DNA of 64,000 nt from Micavibrio aeruginosavorus (GTDB lineage: Bacteria > Pseudomonadota > Alphaproteobacteria > Micavibrionales > Micavibrionaceae), in the NCBI GenBank assembly GCA_016432265.1, contig CP066681.1, positions 2,196,342-2,260,341 of the forward strand. Reading direction: 5' to 3'. Under the pieces are notes generated by a model. It did not search any database. It was not told the DNA's origin and saw nothing but the letters and a program-made list of their open reading frames with translations. Both the position numbers and the translations under genes were made by a program. Shown piece after piece: positions 27,696-36,937 of the stretch (position 1 is the first letter of the stretch; each line of letters opens with the position of its first letter).

Positions 27696-28169
27696 ATGGC
27701 CGACACTGAAAAACTCTCCTTCGCTTTCAAGGCGGCGACCACCTTCACGCTCGACGAATTGCGGCAGCGCGCGGGTGAGCACAGCACCGCCGATCTCTTT
27801 CAAAGCACGATGGCTTACTATGAGCAATACCTGCTGGCGCAAGCTTCCGGCCATAAATTCATCGCCGTCCATCCGGTAGAAAAGGACGTGCGCGAACTCG
27901 ACGACTGCGAAAGCCTTGGCCGCCACAAACTGATGGGAATTGTCCATCTCGATGCCGATCTGACGCAGGCCCACACCCTCAAGAAAAGGTCAGGCCAGAT
28001 CACAACGGCAGGACTGCTCACCCGCGCCTTCATCCTGCGCGAGAATATCGTAGAAGCGCAGGAGCACGGCTGGCAAATCGCCGTTTGGGATACAGGAAAG
28101 GCTCAAATTACAGTCCTGCGCGAGCCGCAAACCGGGAAAAACAGTCCGGCCCGGCCCTTATATAATTAA
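27696..28169 (+). CDS. hypothetical protein, first gene of HEGLH module 1
   Basis: A 157-residue protein made of two related halves. Each has a helical unit of the form A-x-L-x-x-x-x-x-x-YE/RE-x-x-x-AQ-x-G followed by a strand (SGHKFIAVHP in the first, HGWQIAVWDTGKAQITVL in the second). This pattern recalls the C-terminal part of ribbon-helix-helix antitoxin-like proteins, but that is only a resemblance. It is a paralogue of the gene at 30380-30862. CAGGGATCAAGG precedes the ATG, which I prefer to the upstream TTG at 27627. An HExxH gene follows after 50 bp. Confidence 0.6.
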   Translation: MADTEKLSFAFKAATTFTLDELRQRAGEHSTADLFQSTMAYYEQYLLAQASGHKFIAVHPVEKDVRELDDCESLGRHKLMGIVHLDADLTQAHTLKKRSGQITTAGLLTRAFILRENIVEAQEHGWQIAVWDTGKAQITVLREPQTGKNSPARPLYN

Positions 28170-28219
28170 CCTCGCGGGTATAATTTGACAGCTTGTCGGC
28201 CCCCTGCTTATGGTGCGCT

Positions 28220-29137
28220 ATGAACCCGACCCCTACCAGCAGCCGCACCGCCTTCGCGCTCGCCGTTATCGAGAACGGGACGCATAACCCGCATATTCAG
28301 GCCCTGCTCGAGGCGGTGGAAGAACGCACAACCGATGTTCTGCCCCTACAAACCGTTTGCGCGATGATAAAAATCATCTCCAGTGCCGTGGTTAATCAGG
28401 CGCAAATGGACAGGGTGCTGGTCAAGGATTCAAGAACCCAGGAAATCATCTCTCTGCCCCTTGACGCGTTTGAACGGGAGATCAAGGCTCTGACTCGCCT
28501 TGGCACGCACATGAAGTTTTCTATCCCGCTGATCGACTGGCTCGAACAGCGCCTCGACACGCTGGCCCGGCGCATGGGGCAACAAACCCGTCATGGGGAT
28601 ATGCAAAAACTTTGGGACAGGCTGGATACCGGCGGACGGATCGGTTACCTCCGCAGCGTCAATACAATGCAAATGTCATGCTTTAGCGACCCAAACATGA
28701 CGTTCGCGCCCTCCGACATCATCTGCCGGGAGTTACCTGACCGTATACACGGTCTGTTTGGATTCAACGGGTATGTTCTTGCGGCAGACAGTACGCCGCA
28801 AATCAGCATCAACCCCCGTCATCTGCAAACCGCCACCTGCGCCGATATGACCGGGATCATGGTTCATGAAGGATTGCACAGCATCCTGCGCCAGTTGGGC
28901 CGCTTACATCATTTCGGCCTAATTCCCGACGATCATCCCTTCATAGAGGATGCCGCCCTGATGGCCACGCGCCTTCAAACCGGGGCCTATCTCCCGGCCT
29001 ATCTGGGCAAGGCTTATTATGCCGATGCGGAAGAGCGCCTTTGCTTCCGCCATACCCGGTTTGATAAACTATACTGCGCGCAATCCCGCAATCGCGCAGT
29101 CCCTCCCCTGATCGGCCATCGCCCCGAGGTTTATTGA
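28220..29137 (+). CDS. putative HExxH metalloprotease, module 1
   Basis: A 305-residue cytoplasmic protein (no signal peptide). HEGLH at residues 216-220 is an HExxH zinc motif; ADAEERLC about 50 residues later (268-275) supplies a conserved Glu suitable as third ligand. The N-terminal half is helical. Both motifs are shared with the paralogue at 30868-31776, as are LPDRIHGLFGFNGY and the downstream RxxFDKLYCAQ region. The upstream partner is also duplicated, so a two-gene functional unit is likely. Start is the ATG; the TTG at 28193 is less likely. Substrate unknown. Confidence 0.6.
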   Translation: MNPTPTSSRTAFALAVIENGTHNPHIQALLEAVEERTTDVLPLQTVCAMIKIISSAVVNQAQMDRVLVKDSRTQEIISLPLDAFEREIKALTRLGTHMKFSIPLIDWLEQRLDTLARRMGQQTRHGDMQKLWDRLDTGGRIGYLRSVNTMQMSCFSDPNMTFAPSDIICRELPDRIHGLFGFNGYVLAADSTPQISINPRHLQTATCADMTGIMVHEGLHSILRQLGRLHHFGLIPDDHPFIEDAALMATRLQTGAYLPAYLGKAYYADAEERLCFRHTRFDKLYCAQSRNRAVPPLIGHRPEVY

Positions 29138-29174
29138 CATATTGCAACGCCATGTGATAGCTTTGTGCATTATG

Positions 29175-29180
29175 TATAAT
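29175..29180 (+). promoter_or_regulatory. -10 element of the ELM1-like gene
   Basis: A perfect TATAAT sits 17-22 bases before the chosen ATG at 29197. The matching -35 is weak. It would place the start of transcription after the alternative ATG at 29182, which supports 29197 as the translation start. Confidence 0.45.
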
Positions 29181-29196
29181 AATGGGCTTGAGCGAT

Positions 29197-30228
29197 ATGT
29201 CATATAAAAACAGTCTGGTCATGGCCTACATAGGCGAGGACACACCCCATCGCGGCGACAGCAAGGCCGCAATAGGGTTGTCGAAACTGGTCGCTGAAAT
29301 ATTGAATGGCCGTTATATCTATGTTGATGCTGACATGCTGGAGAAAAGCTTTCCCGGCATCGGCACTCTCAAGGATCGACTACTTGCCCTTTATGCCCGG
29401 GAAGGATATCCGGATATTGTCATCGGCCCTCAAGAGCCCTACCTGCCGGAAGACTTATCTTTACATTCCCCCTTAATGATTACAGGGATTAACGAACGTA
29501 TTTCAGAAAGATCTCGAACGCGCCAGGCGAAAAAACTCGTCTCCCATCACCTGACAAGAGCCGATCTTAAGCGGGAAGCGGACTTATTTCGCCAACACTA
29601 CCCGGATATTCAGGGCCCCCTGACAGGAATATTTCTTGCAGACGATCTCTGGGAGATCGAGATCATCAGATACGCTGACAAATTGCGCGACATTGGTTCC
29701 CGGTACCCCGAAATGACCTTCTTTATCTGCCCCAGCCGGAGATCCGATTCTTCTCCGGACAGGTTGAAATTCGAGATTGAACATGAATCGTCGTTCTGGC
29801 GAAAAATCGAGAAATCGGGTTCGCCGCTTGAGAGCCTGAAAACGGCTTTCCGCGAGGCCACCCATTATTCCGGCAAATCGCATGACAAAATCAGAGTCAT
29901 GGGAACAAGCTGGGAAGAAGCCTTATCCGGATACAACCCCTATATCGGCCTTCTTGGCGCTGCCGATCATCTTGTGGTATCGGGAGGCTCCCTTTCCATT
30001 GTGAGCGAAGCCCTTTTTACAGGCAAAAATATCTATCTCATGAATGAGAAGTACGATTATACGGCTCTTGAAAAGGAAGGGTATGTTCAAGATCTTCTGG
30101 AACTGAGCAGCCGCAGGAAATTCCCAACCAGGGAAATGCCGCCTCTCGACGTTACGCGGGAAGTGGCGCAATCCATTGTCGACGAGCACCTGAGCCGAAA
30201 TTCTCCTGTCCCCTCTCTTGCTGCCTGA
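29197..30228 (+). CDS. ELM1-like (mitochondrial fission ELM1 family) protein
   Basis: A 343-residue protein that reads as a divergent ELM1/DUF1022 member, a family found in alphaproteobacteria and plant mitochondria with a glycosyltransferase-B-like fold. The diagnostic C-terminal segment is ADHLVVSGGSLSIVSEALFT followed by GKNIYLM (family: adSvsMvSEA-x-x-tGKPVyv). PDIVIGPQEP near residue 80 and the central SRYPEMTFFICPS also fit. Biochemical role unknown; link to cell envelope or division is inference. It separates the two HEGLH modules and has its own -10. Confidence 0.6.
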   Translation: MSYKNSLVMAYIGEDTPHRGDSKAAIGLSKLVAEILNGRYIYVDADMLEKSFPGIGTLKDRLLALYAREGYPDIVIGPQEPYLPEDLSLHSPLMITGINERISERSRTRQAKKLVSHHLTRADLKREADLFRQHYPDIQGPLTGIFLADDLWEIEIIRYADKLRDIGSRYPEMTFFICPSRRSDSSPDRLKFEIEHESSFWRKIEKSGSPLESLKTAFREATHYSGKSHDKIRVMGTSWEEALSGYNPYIGLLGAADHLVVSGGSLSIVSEALFTGKNIYLMNEKYDYTALEKEGYVQDLLELSSRRKFPTREMPPLDVTREVAQSIVDEHLSRNSPVPSLAA

Positions 30229-30379
30229 ATCGTTTTATAGGGGGGCCCGATGGGTAGCGCCAAGCTGCCCTATTGCGGATTGATCGCCGCCTCCTTTCCT
30301 TAAAATAAAGGTTGCCAGCAAAAACCGAAAATCGCTAATCTGCCCCCGGTTCAACAAGATCAGAAACAAGGGAATCGCC

Positions 30380-30862
30380 ATGCCGGGATTGACCGCTCTG
30401 CGCTTTACATTCATGACCGCCACATCCGGCGATCCGTCCAGGCTGCAAGAACGCGCCGGTTGCGCGGATCAGCAGGATATGGTTGATCTGGCGGTCGCTT
30501 ATTACACCTATTACGCCCGGGGCGAAAACGGTCAGGGCGAAGAACTGGTCAGCTTCGACCGCCGCCAACAGGAAGCCGAGGAACTGAATGACGAGCCAAC
30601 GGAAATCCACCGCGCGGTCGGCATGGTCGACGCGTCTGTCGATGCCGATTTTCTTGAAAAATTGGTAGATTTCTCAGGGAATGACACAGCCGAAGACACG
30701 CTCACCCGAGCCTTGGTTTTGCTTGAGGATATTTGCGATGCGCATGACAAAGGCTACGAGATCGGCCTGATGAACGCCAGCGAGAGCGAAATCACCACGC
30801 TCCAGCTATCAGCATCGGGAAAATCGCCCGGCCTGTCACCACCCCGGCACAGATTGCACTAG
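30380..30862 (+). CDS. hypothetical protein, first gene of HEGLH module 2
   Basis: A 160-residue paralogue of the gene at 27696-28169: two helical units with downstream strands (MVDLAVAYYTYYARGENGQG; then TLTRALVLLEDICDAHDKG followed by YEIGLMNASESEITTL). More acidic than its paralogue. The HExxH gene follows after 5 bp, closer than in module 1. It may be an inhibitor, chaperone or targeting partner of that protein. Function unknown. Confidence 0.6.
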   Translation: MPGLTALRFTFMTATSGDPSRLQERAGCADQQDMVDLAVAYYTYYARGENGQGEELVSFDRRQQEAEELNDEPTEIHRAVGMVDASVDADFLEKLVDFSGNDTAEDTLTRALVLLEDICDAHDKGYEIGLMNASESEITTLQLSASGKSPGLSPPRHRLH

Positions 30863-30867
30863 AACCG

Positions 30868-31776
30868 ATGACCCGCGATTCCCGATCCTTGCATTCTCAA
30901 TGGTCGCAAGCCTCTGCCGCCGCAAAAAACCCGCGTCTGCGTCAGATCATCCAGACGCTTGAGGAACGTGGCACGGAAGGGCTGGGCGTCACGGATATCT
31001 GCAAACTGATCCAGTTTACCAAGCGCGAAATTCTGGCGCGGGCCCGCGCCGACAAAAAATTGCTGACCAATCAGGGACACTATATCACCGGCTTCAGCGA
31101 CGACAGCTACCGGCGGGAGATCGACGCCCTGAAAATTCTCGCCGAAGGATTGCATTTCACCCCGGCCCTGCACCAATGGGTGGATTCATGCCTGACCGGG
31201 CTGGCACAGCGTCTGGCCCGCGAGCATACCGCCGCGCAAATGCGCGATATCTGGAAGGGCATGGATGAAAACGGGCATCTTTCTTACATGAAGGCCGTCA
31301 ATATCCTTCATGCGCAAGCCTTCTCACAGCGTGAATTGCCTATCGCGCCCGCGGATATCCAGGTCAAAAGCCTGCCGGATCGCATCCTCGGCACATTTTG
31401 TTTTGACGGCCACGAACTCTATGCCGCCAGTCAGCCCATCATCCATCTCGACCCCAGCAACATCCACAAAAGCACGCTTGAAAAAGCCGTCGGCACGGTC
31501 GTGCATGAAGGCCTGCACAATGTCCTGCGCCAACTGGCACGCCATCATCACGCAAACCCGCTGTCTTCCGCCCATCCGCTGCGAAAAGACGCGGCGCTAA
31601 TGCTGGCTCGCGTCCAGTACGATGCCTATATACCCAGCATCTTCGGTGAAGCTTACCTTGCCGATGCCGAGGAGCGCCTATGCTTCAAGCATGAACAATT
31701 CGCGCCGCTGTTCTCTGCCCAGACCGGAAAACTGCCACACTGGGCCGAGCGCATACGCCGTCTGTTTCCGGATTAA
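30868..31776 (+). CDS. putative HExxH metalloprotease, module 2
   Basis: A 302-residue cytoplasmic protein, paralogue of 28220-29137. HEGLH at residues 213-217 (TVVHEGLHNVLRQLA) is the zinc motif and ADAEERLCF (265-273) the probable third-ligand helix. LPDRILGTFCFDGHELYAAS aligns with the module 1 protein. The N-terminal half (KNPRLRQIIQTLEERGTEGL) also aligns but weakly. It ends 11 bp from the convergent icd stop with no terminator between them. Confidence 0.6.
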   Translation: MTRDSRSLHSQWSQASAAAKNPRLRQIIQTLEERGTEGLGVTDICKLIQFTKREILARARADKKLLTNQGHYITGFSDDSYRREIDALKILAEGLHFTPALHQWVDSCLTGLAQRLAREHTAAQMRDIWKGMDENGHLSYMKAVNILHAQAFSQRELPIAPADIQVKSLPDRILGTFCFDGHELYAASQPIIHLDPSNIHKSTLEKAVGTVVHEGLHNVLRQLARHHHANPLSSAHPLRKDAALMLARVQYDAYIPSIFGEAYLADAEERLCFKHEQFAPLFSAQTGKLPHWAERIRRLFPD

Positions 31777-31787
31777 CTCCCCAGGCG

Positions 31788-33236
31788 CTACTCTCCCTGC
31801 GCCGCCGTGAACCCGGGCTTGCCATCGAAGGTATGCAGCATCACCGATTTTGTGAAATTCATGTCTGCCTTGTTCATGCGTTCCATCAGACTCAATATCT
31901 CCGAAGTCCGCACATTGCCGCCGCTCTTGCTCATGAATCGCAACCGCCAGTTATCGGCACAGGCCGTATCAGGCTGACCGTTCGGCCAAACCTTCACGCC
32001 ACGGTTTGAAATCATCTTCAGCTCAAGGTTCTCCGTAACGCAGGGCAGCACCTTCGCCGCCAGCGCGTCGGGCGTATCATCCCATGTCAGGCTGATATCG
32101 ACGCCCACGCGCACTTTCTCTTCGACCTTACGGGGTTTCAGCGGCGGCAGCTTCATGCCGCCCGCCGGAACGCCATCATAATTGGCGGCGCGCAATTTTT
32201 GCGGCATCTGCCCCAGACGCTCGATCACGGCCTTGCAGAACCCTTCCGTGCCCACTTTTTCACGGCTTAAACCGGGGCGGAAAATCTCGCCCGTATGGAT
32301 GCCGTCTTCCAGCGTGCGCAGCCAGGCGTTATGCACCTTCGCCGCCACGTCACCCTGCCCGATATGCACCAGCATCATCACGGAGCCCAGCAGCAGGCCC
32401 GACGGATTGGCGATGCCCTTGCCCGCGATATCCGGCGCGGAACCGTGAATGGCCTCGAACATCGAGCATTGCATGCCGATATTCGACGACCCGCCCAGCC
32501 CCACCGATCCGGTAATCTCGGCGGCCACGTCGGAAATAATATCGCCATAAAGATTCGGCGTCACAATCACATCGAAGAGATGCGGCGCGGCCGCGATTTT
32601 GGCCGTGCCGATATCGATGATCATATGATTTTGCTCGATGTCCGGATATTCCGCGCCGATTTCCTCGAACACCTTATGAAACAGGCCGTCGGTCAGCTTC
32701 ATGATGTTATCCTTGGTCATGCAGGTGACTTTCCTGCGGCCATTGGCACGCGCGTACTCGAACGCATAGCGGACGATGCGCTCCGTGCCGGGGCGGGTGA
32801 TGATCTTCAGGCAGGCCATCACGTCCTGCGACTGGCGGTATTCGATGCCGCCGTACAAATCCTCTTCGTTTTCTCGCACAATCACCAGATCCATATTCGG
32901 ATGCTTGGTTTCGACATAAGGCGCGTAGGAAATGCAGGGGCGCACGTTCGCATACAGGCCCAGCGCCTTCCTCATCGTCACGTTCAGGCTTTTATAACCG
33001 CCGCCCTGCGGCGTTGTGATCGGCCCTTTCAGCAAAATCTTCGTCCGGCGCAGAGATTCCCAGGCACTGTCCGGAATGCCGCTCGGCACGCCGCTTTCAT
33101 AAACATCTTTGCCAATCTTGATTTCCTCGATATCCAGCGCCGCCCCGGCTTCATCGAGTATGCGCAAAGTCGCATCCATGATTTCAGGGCCGATGCCATC
33201 GCCACGGGCCACGGTGATAGGGGTACGATTGGACAT
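31788..33236 (-). CDS. icd: NADP-dependent isocitrate dehydrogenase, alphaproteobacterial form
   Basis: A 482-residue enzyme that oxidises isocitrate to 2-oxoglutarate and CO2. Visible are ARGDGIGPEI, the substrate serine region SLNVTMRKALGLYANVRP, VRENEEDLYGGIEYRQ, MTKDNIMKLTDGLF and VTPNLYGDIISDVAAEITG. It carries the roughly 140-residue C-terminal extension known from alphaproteobacterial and Rickettsia-like enzymes. GGAG eight bases before the ATG at 33236 decides the start. acnA, the preceding enzyme in the cycle, lies 10 kb away. Confidence 0.93.
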   Translation of the reverse strand: MSNRTPITVARGDGIGPEIMDATLRILDEAGAALDIEEIKIGKDVYESGVPSGIPDSAWESLRRTKILLKGPITTPQGGGYKSLNVTMRKALGLYANVRPCISYAPYVETKHPNMDLVIVRENEEDLYGGIEYRQSQDVMACLKIITRPGTERIVRYAFEYARANGRRKVTCMTKDNIMKLTDGLFHKVFEEIGAEYPDIEQNHMIIDIGTAKIAAAPHLFDVIVTPNLYGDIISDVAAEITGSVGLGGSSNIGMQCSMFEAIHGSAPDIAGKGIANPSGLLLGSVMMLVHIGQGDVAAKVHNAWLRTLEDGIHTGEIFRPGLSREKVGTEGFCKAVIERLGQMPQKLRAANYDGVPAGGMKLPPLKPRKVEEKVRVGVDISLTWDDTPDALAAKVLPCVTENLELKMISNRGVKVWPNGQPDTACADNWRLRFMSKSGGNVRTSEILSLMERMNKADMNFTKSVMLHTFDGKPGFTAAQGE

Positions 33237-33324
33237 AAGAATATCTCCGGAGAGGGTGGACAAGCCAGAACGGCAAAACAGTATAAATTTACAGTATTTA
33301 ACAGAGAATTAAAGCGGCTTTGAG

Positions 33325-33352
33325 AATAACCCTCCCTCCGGGAGAGGAGGTT
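33325..33352 (-). terminator. possible terminator after the FemAB-like gene
   Basis: On the minus strand AACCTCCTCTCC can pair imperfectly with GGAGGGAGGGTT. The T-run is poor, so this is a weak call. Confidence 0.35.
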
Positions 33353-34281
33353 TAACGATACATCCCCGCCAGCGCGACAGTCTCCCCGCCCATACCCTCC
33401 TTGAAGGTTTTCACGCCCTCGGCAATATCGTTAATGCCGCCAAGATCGAGATCTTGTATCCCCTCTTGTTTCAGGCGCATCATGCCCTGCCACAGCAGCA
33501 ACTGGTGCGCGTTGACCTTGCGCCCTTGCTCGCCACTCCATCCCACCTGATACGTCGCTGATGCGCCGTGACGGAAAAACAAAACCCCCGCCACGGATTC
33601 GTCGCCAGCAAAGGCCTGCCCCAAAAGCATATCGCCACGCGGAATAGAATACTTTGCCAAAGCGCGGATAAAGGCGGGCGAGGCCGCCTGAAAATTTTTT
33701 ACCGTGCGATGGGCGCTATGGTGCCGCATTAACCACGGTAAAGCCGTCCCGTCCTTGTGCCACTCCACGCGCACATTTTCACGCTCGGCCCTGTTCAGGT
33801 GATTGCGCCAGTTCCGGTTCAACCCTGCGCGCAGATCATCTTCATCCACACGCAAATCCATCCAGATGGTTTGGTACGGTTTTATACGGGGCACGGCGAC
33901 ATAAGGCACCAGTATGGCTTGCGTCTGGTCGATTTCCGGTATGATGCGCCGCCGCCTTCCCAACCGCCGCGGGAAGGCGCGGTCAAACGCCGCGAAGAAT
34001 GGCACCCAGTGCCGCGCCTGGCCGTATCCCGGTAACCATAGAGGGCCGCGATCGACGATCACGCCATGAAGCCCCAAAGCGCCTGCCTCAGTGACCTGCA
34101 CCAGCCCCGCAGGCGCGCCGCCGATGCGAATCAAACCCCAGCGCGCGCGCTGATGCTGGCAGGCACAAAGCGCCTGCGCATAAGGATAGGATTGCAGCAA
34201 GGTCGAACGCCGGATTGTCCGGAACAGGTCGTCCCATTCATTCAGCGACAAGGCATTCCATTCAATCGTGCATTCATTCAT
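33352..34281 (-). CDS. FemAB/GNAT-like peptidoglycan aminoacyltransferase-type protein
   Basis: A 309-residue protein of the FemAB-related acetyltransferase fold. Residues 25-35 (RRSTLLQSYPYAQAL) and the C-terminal domain (VAGVLFFRHGASATYQVGWS, then HQLLLWQGMMRLKQEGIQDL and LGGIN) match this group, which transfers amino acids or acyl groups to lipid-linked or other acceptors. The exact substrate cannot be read. The ATG lies 8 bp inside the upstream nhaA gene, so the pair is translationally coupled. Confidence 0.7.
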   Translation of the reverse strand: MNECTIEWNALSLNEWDDLFRTIRRSTLLQSYPYAQALCACQHQRARWGLIRIGGAPAGLVQVTEAGALGLHGVIVDRGPLWLPGYGQARHWVPFFAAFDRAFPRRLGRRRRIIPEIDQTQAILVPYVAVPRIKPYQTIWMDLRVDEDDLRAGLNRNWRNHLNRAERENVRVEWHKDGTALPWLMRHHSAHRTVKNFQAASPAFIRALAKYSIPRGDMLLGQAFAGDESVAGVLFFRHGASATYQVGWSGEQGRKVNAHQLLLWQGMMRLKQEGIQDLDLGGINDIAEGVKTFKEGMGGETVALAGMYR

Positions 34282-35488
34282 GATTGTGAATGGCCGCGCA
34301 ACGCGATAAAATCAGGTAACCCGCCGCCGCGGAAATCGATGAGCCCAGCAAGACTCCCAGCCTGACCGAGGCCTGCATCGCCACGCCCTCATAAGCCAGG
34401 CCGCCGATAAACAAGGACATGGTAAAGCCGATCCCGCACAGCACGGACATGCCGTAAAGCTGCAACCAGTTGACCCCCGCAGGACGCGGCGACAAGCCTG
34501 TTTTAACGGCAAGCGCAAGCGCCAGAAAAACCCCCAGTTGCTTGCCCACGAACAACCCGAGCACAATCCCGAGCGTGACAGGATCAACCAGGCTTGGCAA
34601 ACCCATCCCGGCAAACGGCACCCCGGCATTGGCAAAAGCGAACAGCGGCAACACGCCAAAAACGATCCACGGATGCAAGCTGTGCTCAAGCGTCTTGAGC
34701 GGCGAATATTCCGGATTGCCTTTACAGCGCATAGGCACAAATAAAGCCGCCGCCACCCCCGCCAATGTGGCGTGAACGCCGGATTGCAGCACCGATACCC
34801 AGAGAATAACCCCGAGAATGACATAGGCCGGAATGCTGGAGATATTGCGCCGGTTCAAAAGGAGCAGCCCAAGAAGCGCCGCCCCCGCAAAGTAAAACGG
34901 CACCGGATCCAGCCCATGTGAATAAAACAAGGCAATAATGATGATCGCCCCCAGATCGTCGATTACAGCAATCGCGGTCAGCAGGATTTTGAGGCTGGTC
35001 GGGGCGCGTCTGCCCAGCAAAGCCAGAACCCCGAGCGCAAAAGCGATATCGGTGGCCGAGGGAATCGCCCATCCCGAAAGATTGTCAGGATGATCCTGAT
35101 TGATAAACCAGAATATGGCGGCAGGCATCAGCATCCCGCCCACCGCCGCCAGCGCCGGCAACAACGCGCGATCGCGGCTTGAAAGCTCTCCTTCCACCAG
35201 CTCGCGCTTGATCTCAAACCCAACCAGAAAGAAAAAGAGCGCCATCAGGCCATCGTTGATCCAAAGCAGGATCGATTTTTCGAGTTGCAGATCGAACCCG
35301 GTTTCGGGAGAAACGAAACCGAAACGGAATTTCACACCGTTCAGCAGGTGGTCGTAAAATCCGAAAAGCGGCGTATTGGCGATCAACAGAGCCAGAAGCG
35401 CCGCTCCGACCAGCACAATCCCGCCAGCAGCTTCCATATGCAGAAAATCTTTTGTGAATCCCATCGTGCGGATGAAAAACTGGCGCAT
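34274..35488 (-). CDS. nhaA: Na+/H+ antiporter NhaA
   Basis: A 404-residue inner-membrane antiporter exporting sodium in exchange for protons. The signatures are GFEIKRELVEGELSS, SATDIAFALGVLALLG and the ion-binding Asp pair in AVIDDLGAIIIIALFYS. About 11-12 hydrophobic helices can be counted. The ATG at 35488 fits the family start (FFIRTMGFTKDFL); the 33 residues encoded upstream are excluded. It diverges from deoA over 79 bp. Confidence 0.94.
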   Translation of the reverse strand: MRQFFIRTMGFTKDFLHMEAAGGIVLVGAALLALLIANTPLFGFYDHLLNGVKFRFGFVSPETGFDLQLEKSILLWINDGLMALFFFLVGFEIKRELVEGELSSRDRALLPALAAVGGMLMPAAIFWFINQDHPDNLSGWAIPSATDIAFALGVLALLGRRAPTSLKILLTAIAVIDDLGAIIIIALFYSHGLDPVPFYFAGAALLGLLLLNRRNISSIPAYVILGVILWVSVLQSGVHATLAGVAAALFVPMRCKGNPEYSPLKTLEHSLHPWIVFGVLPLFAFANAGVPFAGMGLPSLVDPVTLGIVLGLFVGKQLGVFLALALAVKTGLSPRPAGVNWLQLYGMSVLCGIGFTMSLFIGGLAYEGVAMQASVRLGVLLGSSISAAAGYLILSRCAAIHNHE

Positions 35489-35567
35489 GGTCTTTTCCAA
35501 TAAAAGATGTATGATCAGGGCGCCATCATTATGATTTTTAAAGCCGGCGCAGGCAAGGGAAACAGGC

Positions 35568-36893
35568 ATGCTGACACAGGAAATCATTATCAGGAAGCGC
35601 AGCCGCGAAGCCTTGAGCGCAGTCGAAATTCAACAGTATGTAAAAGGGATTGTCGACAAATCCGTCAGCGAGAGCCAAATTGCGGCGATGTGCATGGCAA
35701 TTCTGCTCAACGGCATGAACAAGGAAGAGCGTGTCAGCCTGACCATGGCCATGGCCAATTCCGGCACCCGCATCGACTGGCGGCAGGAAAACCTCGACGG
35801 CCCCGTTCTCGACAAACATTCAACGGGCGGCGTCGGCGACAAGGTATCGTTGATGCTGGCGCCGATTATCGCCGCTTGCGGCGGCTATGTGCCGATGATT
35901 TCAGGGCGGGGCCTCGGTCATACCGGCGGCACGCTCGATAAGATGGATTCAATCCCCGGCTACATCAGTCAACCCGATCTGCAAAAACTTAAAGATGTCG
36001 TCAGGGACGTAGGTTGCGCCATTGTCGGTGCCACATCGGATATCGCCCCGGCTGACCGCACAATCTATGCGGTGCGCGATGTCACCGGCACCGTTGAAAG
36101 CATGGATTTGATCACCGCGTCCATTCTTTCAAAAAAACTGGCGGCCGGACTGGACGGACTGGTGCTGGATGTCAAATACGGCAGCGGCGCATGGTTTACC
36201 GATTACGCCCGCACCCGGGACATGGCGCAAACATTGGTCGATGTGGCGAATGGCGCGGGCCTGCGCTGCCACGCCTTGCTGACGGATATGAACGAGGTTC
36301 TGGGCCGCACCGCCGGAAACGCAATAGAAGCGCGGGAGGCCATCGAGTTTCTCCGTTGCGAAAATATCGACGCCCGCTTGCGCGAAGTCACACTGGGCCT
36401 GTGCGGTGAATTGCTGATGATCGGCAGCATCGCTGAAAGCGCGGCGGCAGGGTACGCGATGGCCGAGCGCCACCTGCACGATGGCCGCGCCGCCAGTTTT
36501 TTTGAACGCATGGTTCACGCCTTGGGCGGGCCCGCGAATATCATCGATGATTTTCCCCGCCATCTGCCGCTGGCGCCGCTTACGCGTGAAATCCGGGCTG
36601 CGCGCGCCGGCGTCATCAAAGCCGTCGATACCCGGAAAATCGGCATCGCGGTGATTGAGCTGGGGGGCGGCCGCCGGTTGGCCTCCGATAAAATCGATCA
36701 CGGCGCAGGGCTGAGCGGCGTTGCCGCCATCGGTCAGACTGTGGGCACCACGGATCCGCTCTGCCTGATGATCGGTCGCGATGAAGACAGCATGCGCCGC
36801 GCCGAATCCTTGATCCGTGAAGCCTATATCATAGGCGATCCCGGCGAGGCCGTCATACCGTCCCCCCTTATTCGCGAAAGTATCATCCCCTGA
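35568..36893 (+). CDS. deoA: thymidine phosphorylase
   Basis: A 441-residue pyrimidine nucleoside phosphorylase that splits thymidine with phosphate. It shows LDKHSTGGVGDKVSLMLAP, SGRGLGHTGGTLDKMDSIPG, the DITAS-like LITASILSKKLA and the VKYGSGAW segment. Length is typical. It likely works with deoxynucleotide salvage rather than any neighbour here. The DMT transporter follows closely. Confidence 0.95.
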   Translation: MLTQEIIIRKRSREALSAVEIQQYVKGIVDKSVSESQIAAMCMAILLNGMNKEERVSLTMAMANSGTRIDWRQENLDGPVLDKHSTGGVGDKVSLMLAPIIAACGGYVPMISGRGLGHTGGTLDKMDSIPGYISQPDLQKLKDVVRDVGCAIVGATSDIAPADRTIYAVRDVTGTVESMDLITASILSKKLAAGLDGLVLDVKYGSGAWFTDYARTRDMAQTLVDVANGAGLRCHALLTDMNEVLGRTAGNAIEAREAIEFLRCENIDARLREVTLGLCGELLMIGSIAESAAAGYAMAERHLHDGRAASFFERMVHALGGPANIIDDFPRHLPLAPLTREIRAARAGVIKAVDTRKIGIAVIELGGGRRLASDKIDHGAGLSGVAAIGQTVGTTDPLCLMIGRDEDSMRRAESLIREAYIIGDPGEAVIPSPLIRESIIP

Positions 36894-36937
36894 GTCATTC
36901 TCTTTTTCGTCAGAACCTTCGCGCCCTCCTTCTCGCC

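Noticed and set aside
32295..33323. 342-codon open frame on the plus strand
   Set aside because: Antisense to icd; His/Arg-rich shadow composition, no ribosome site.
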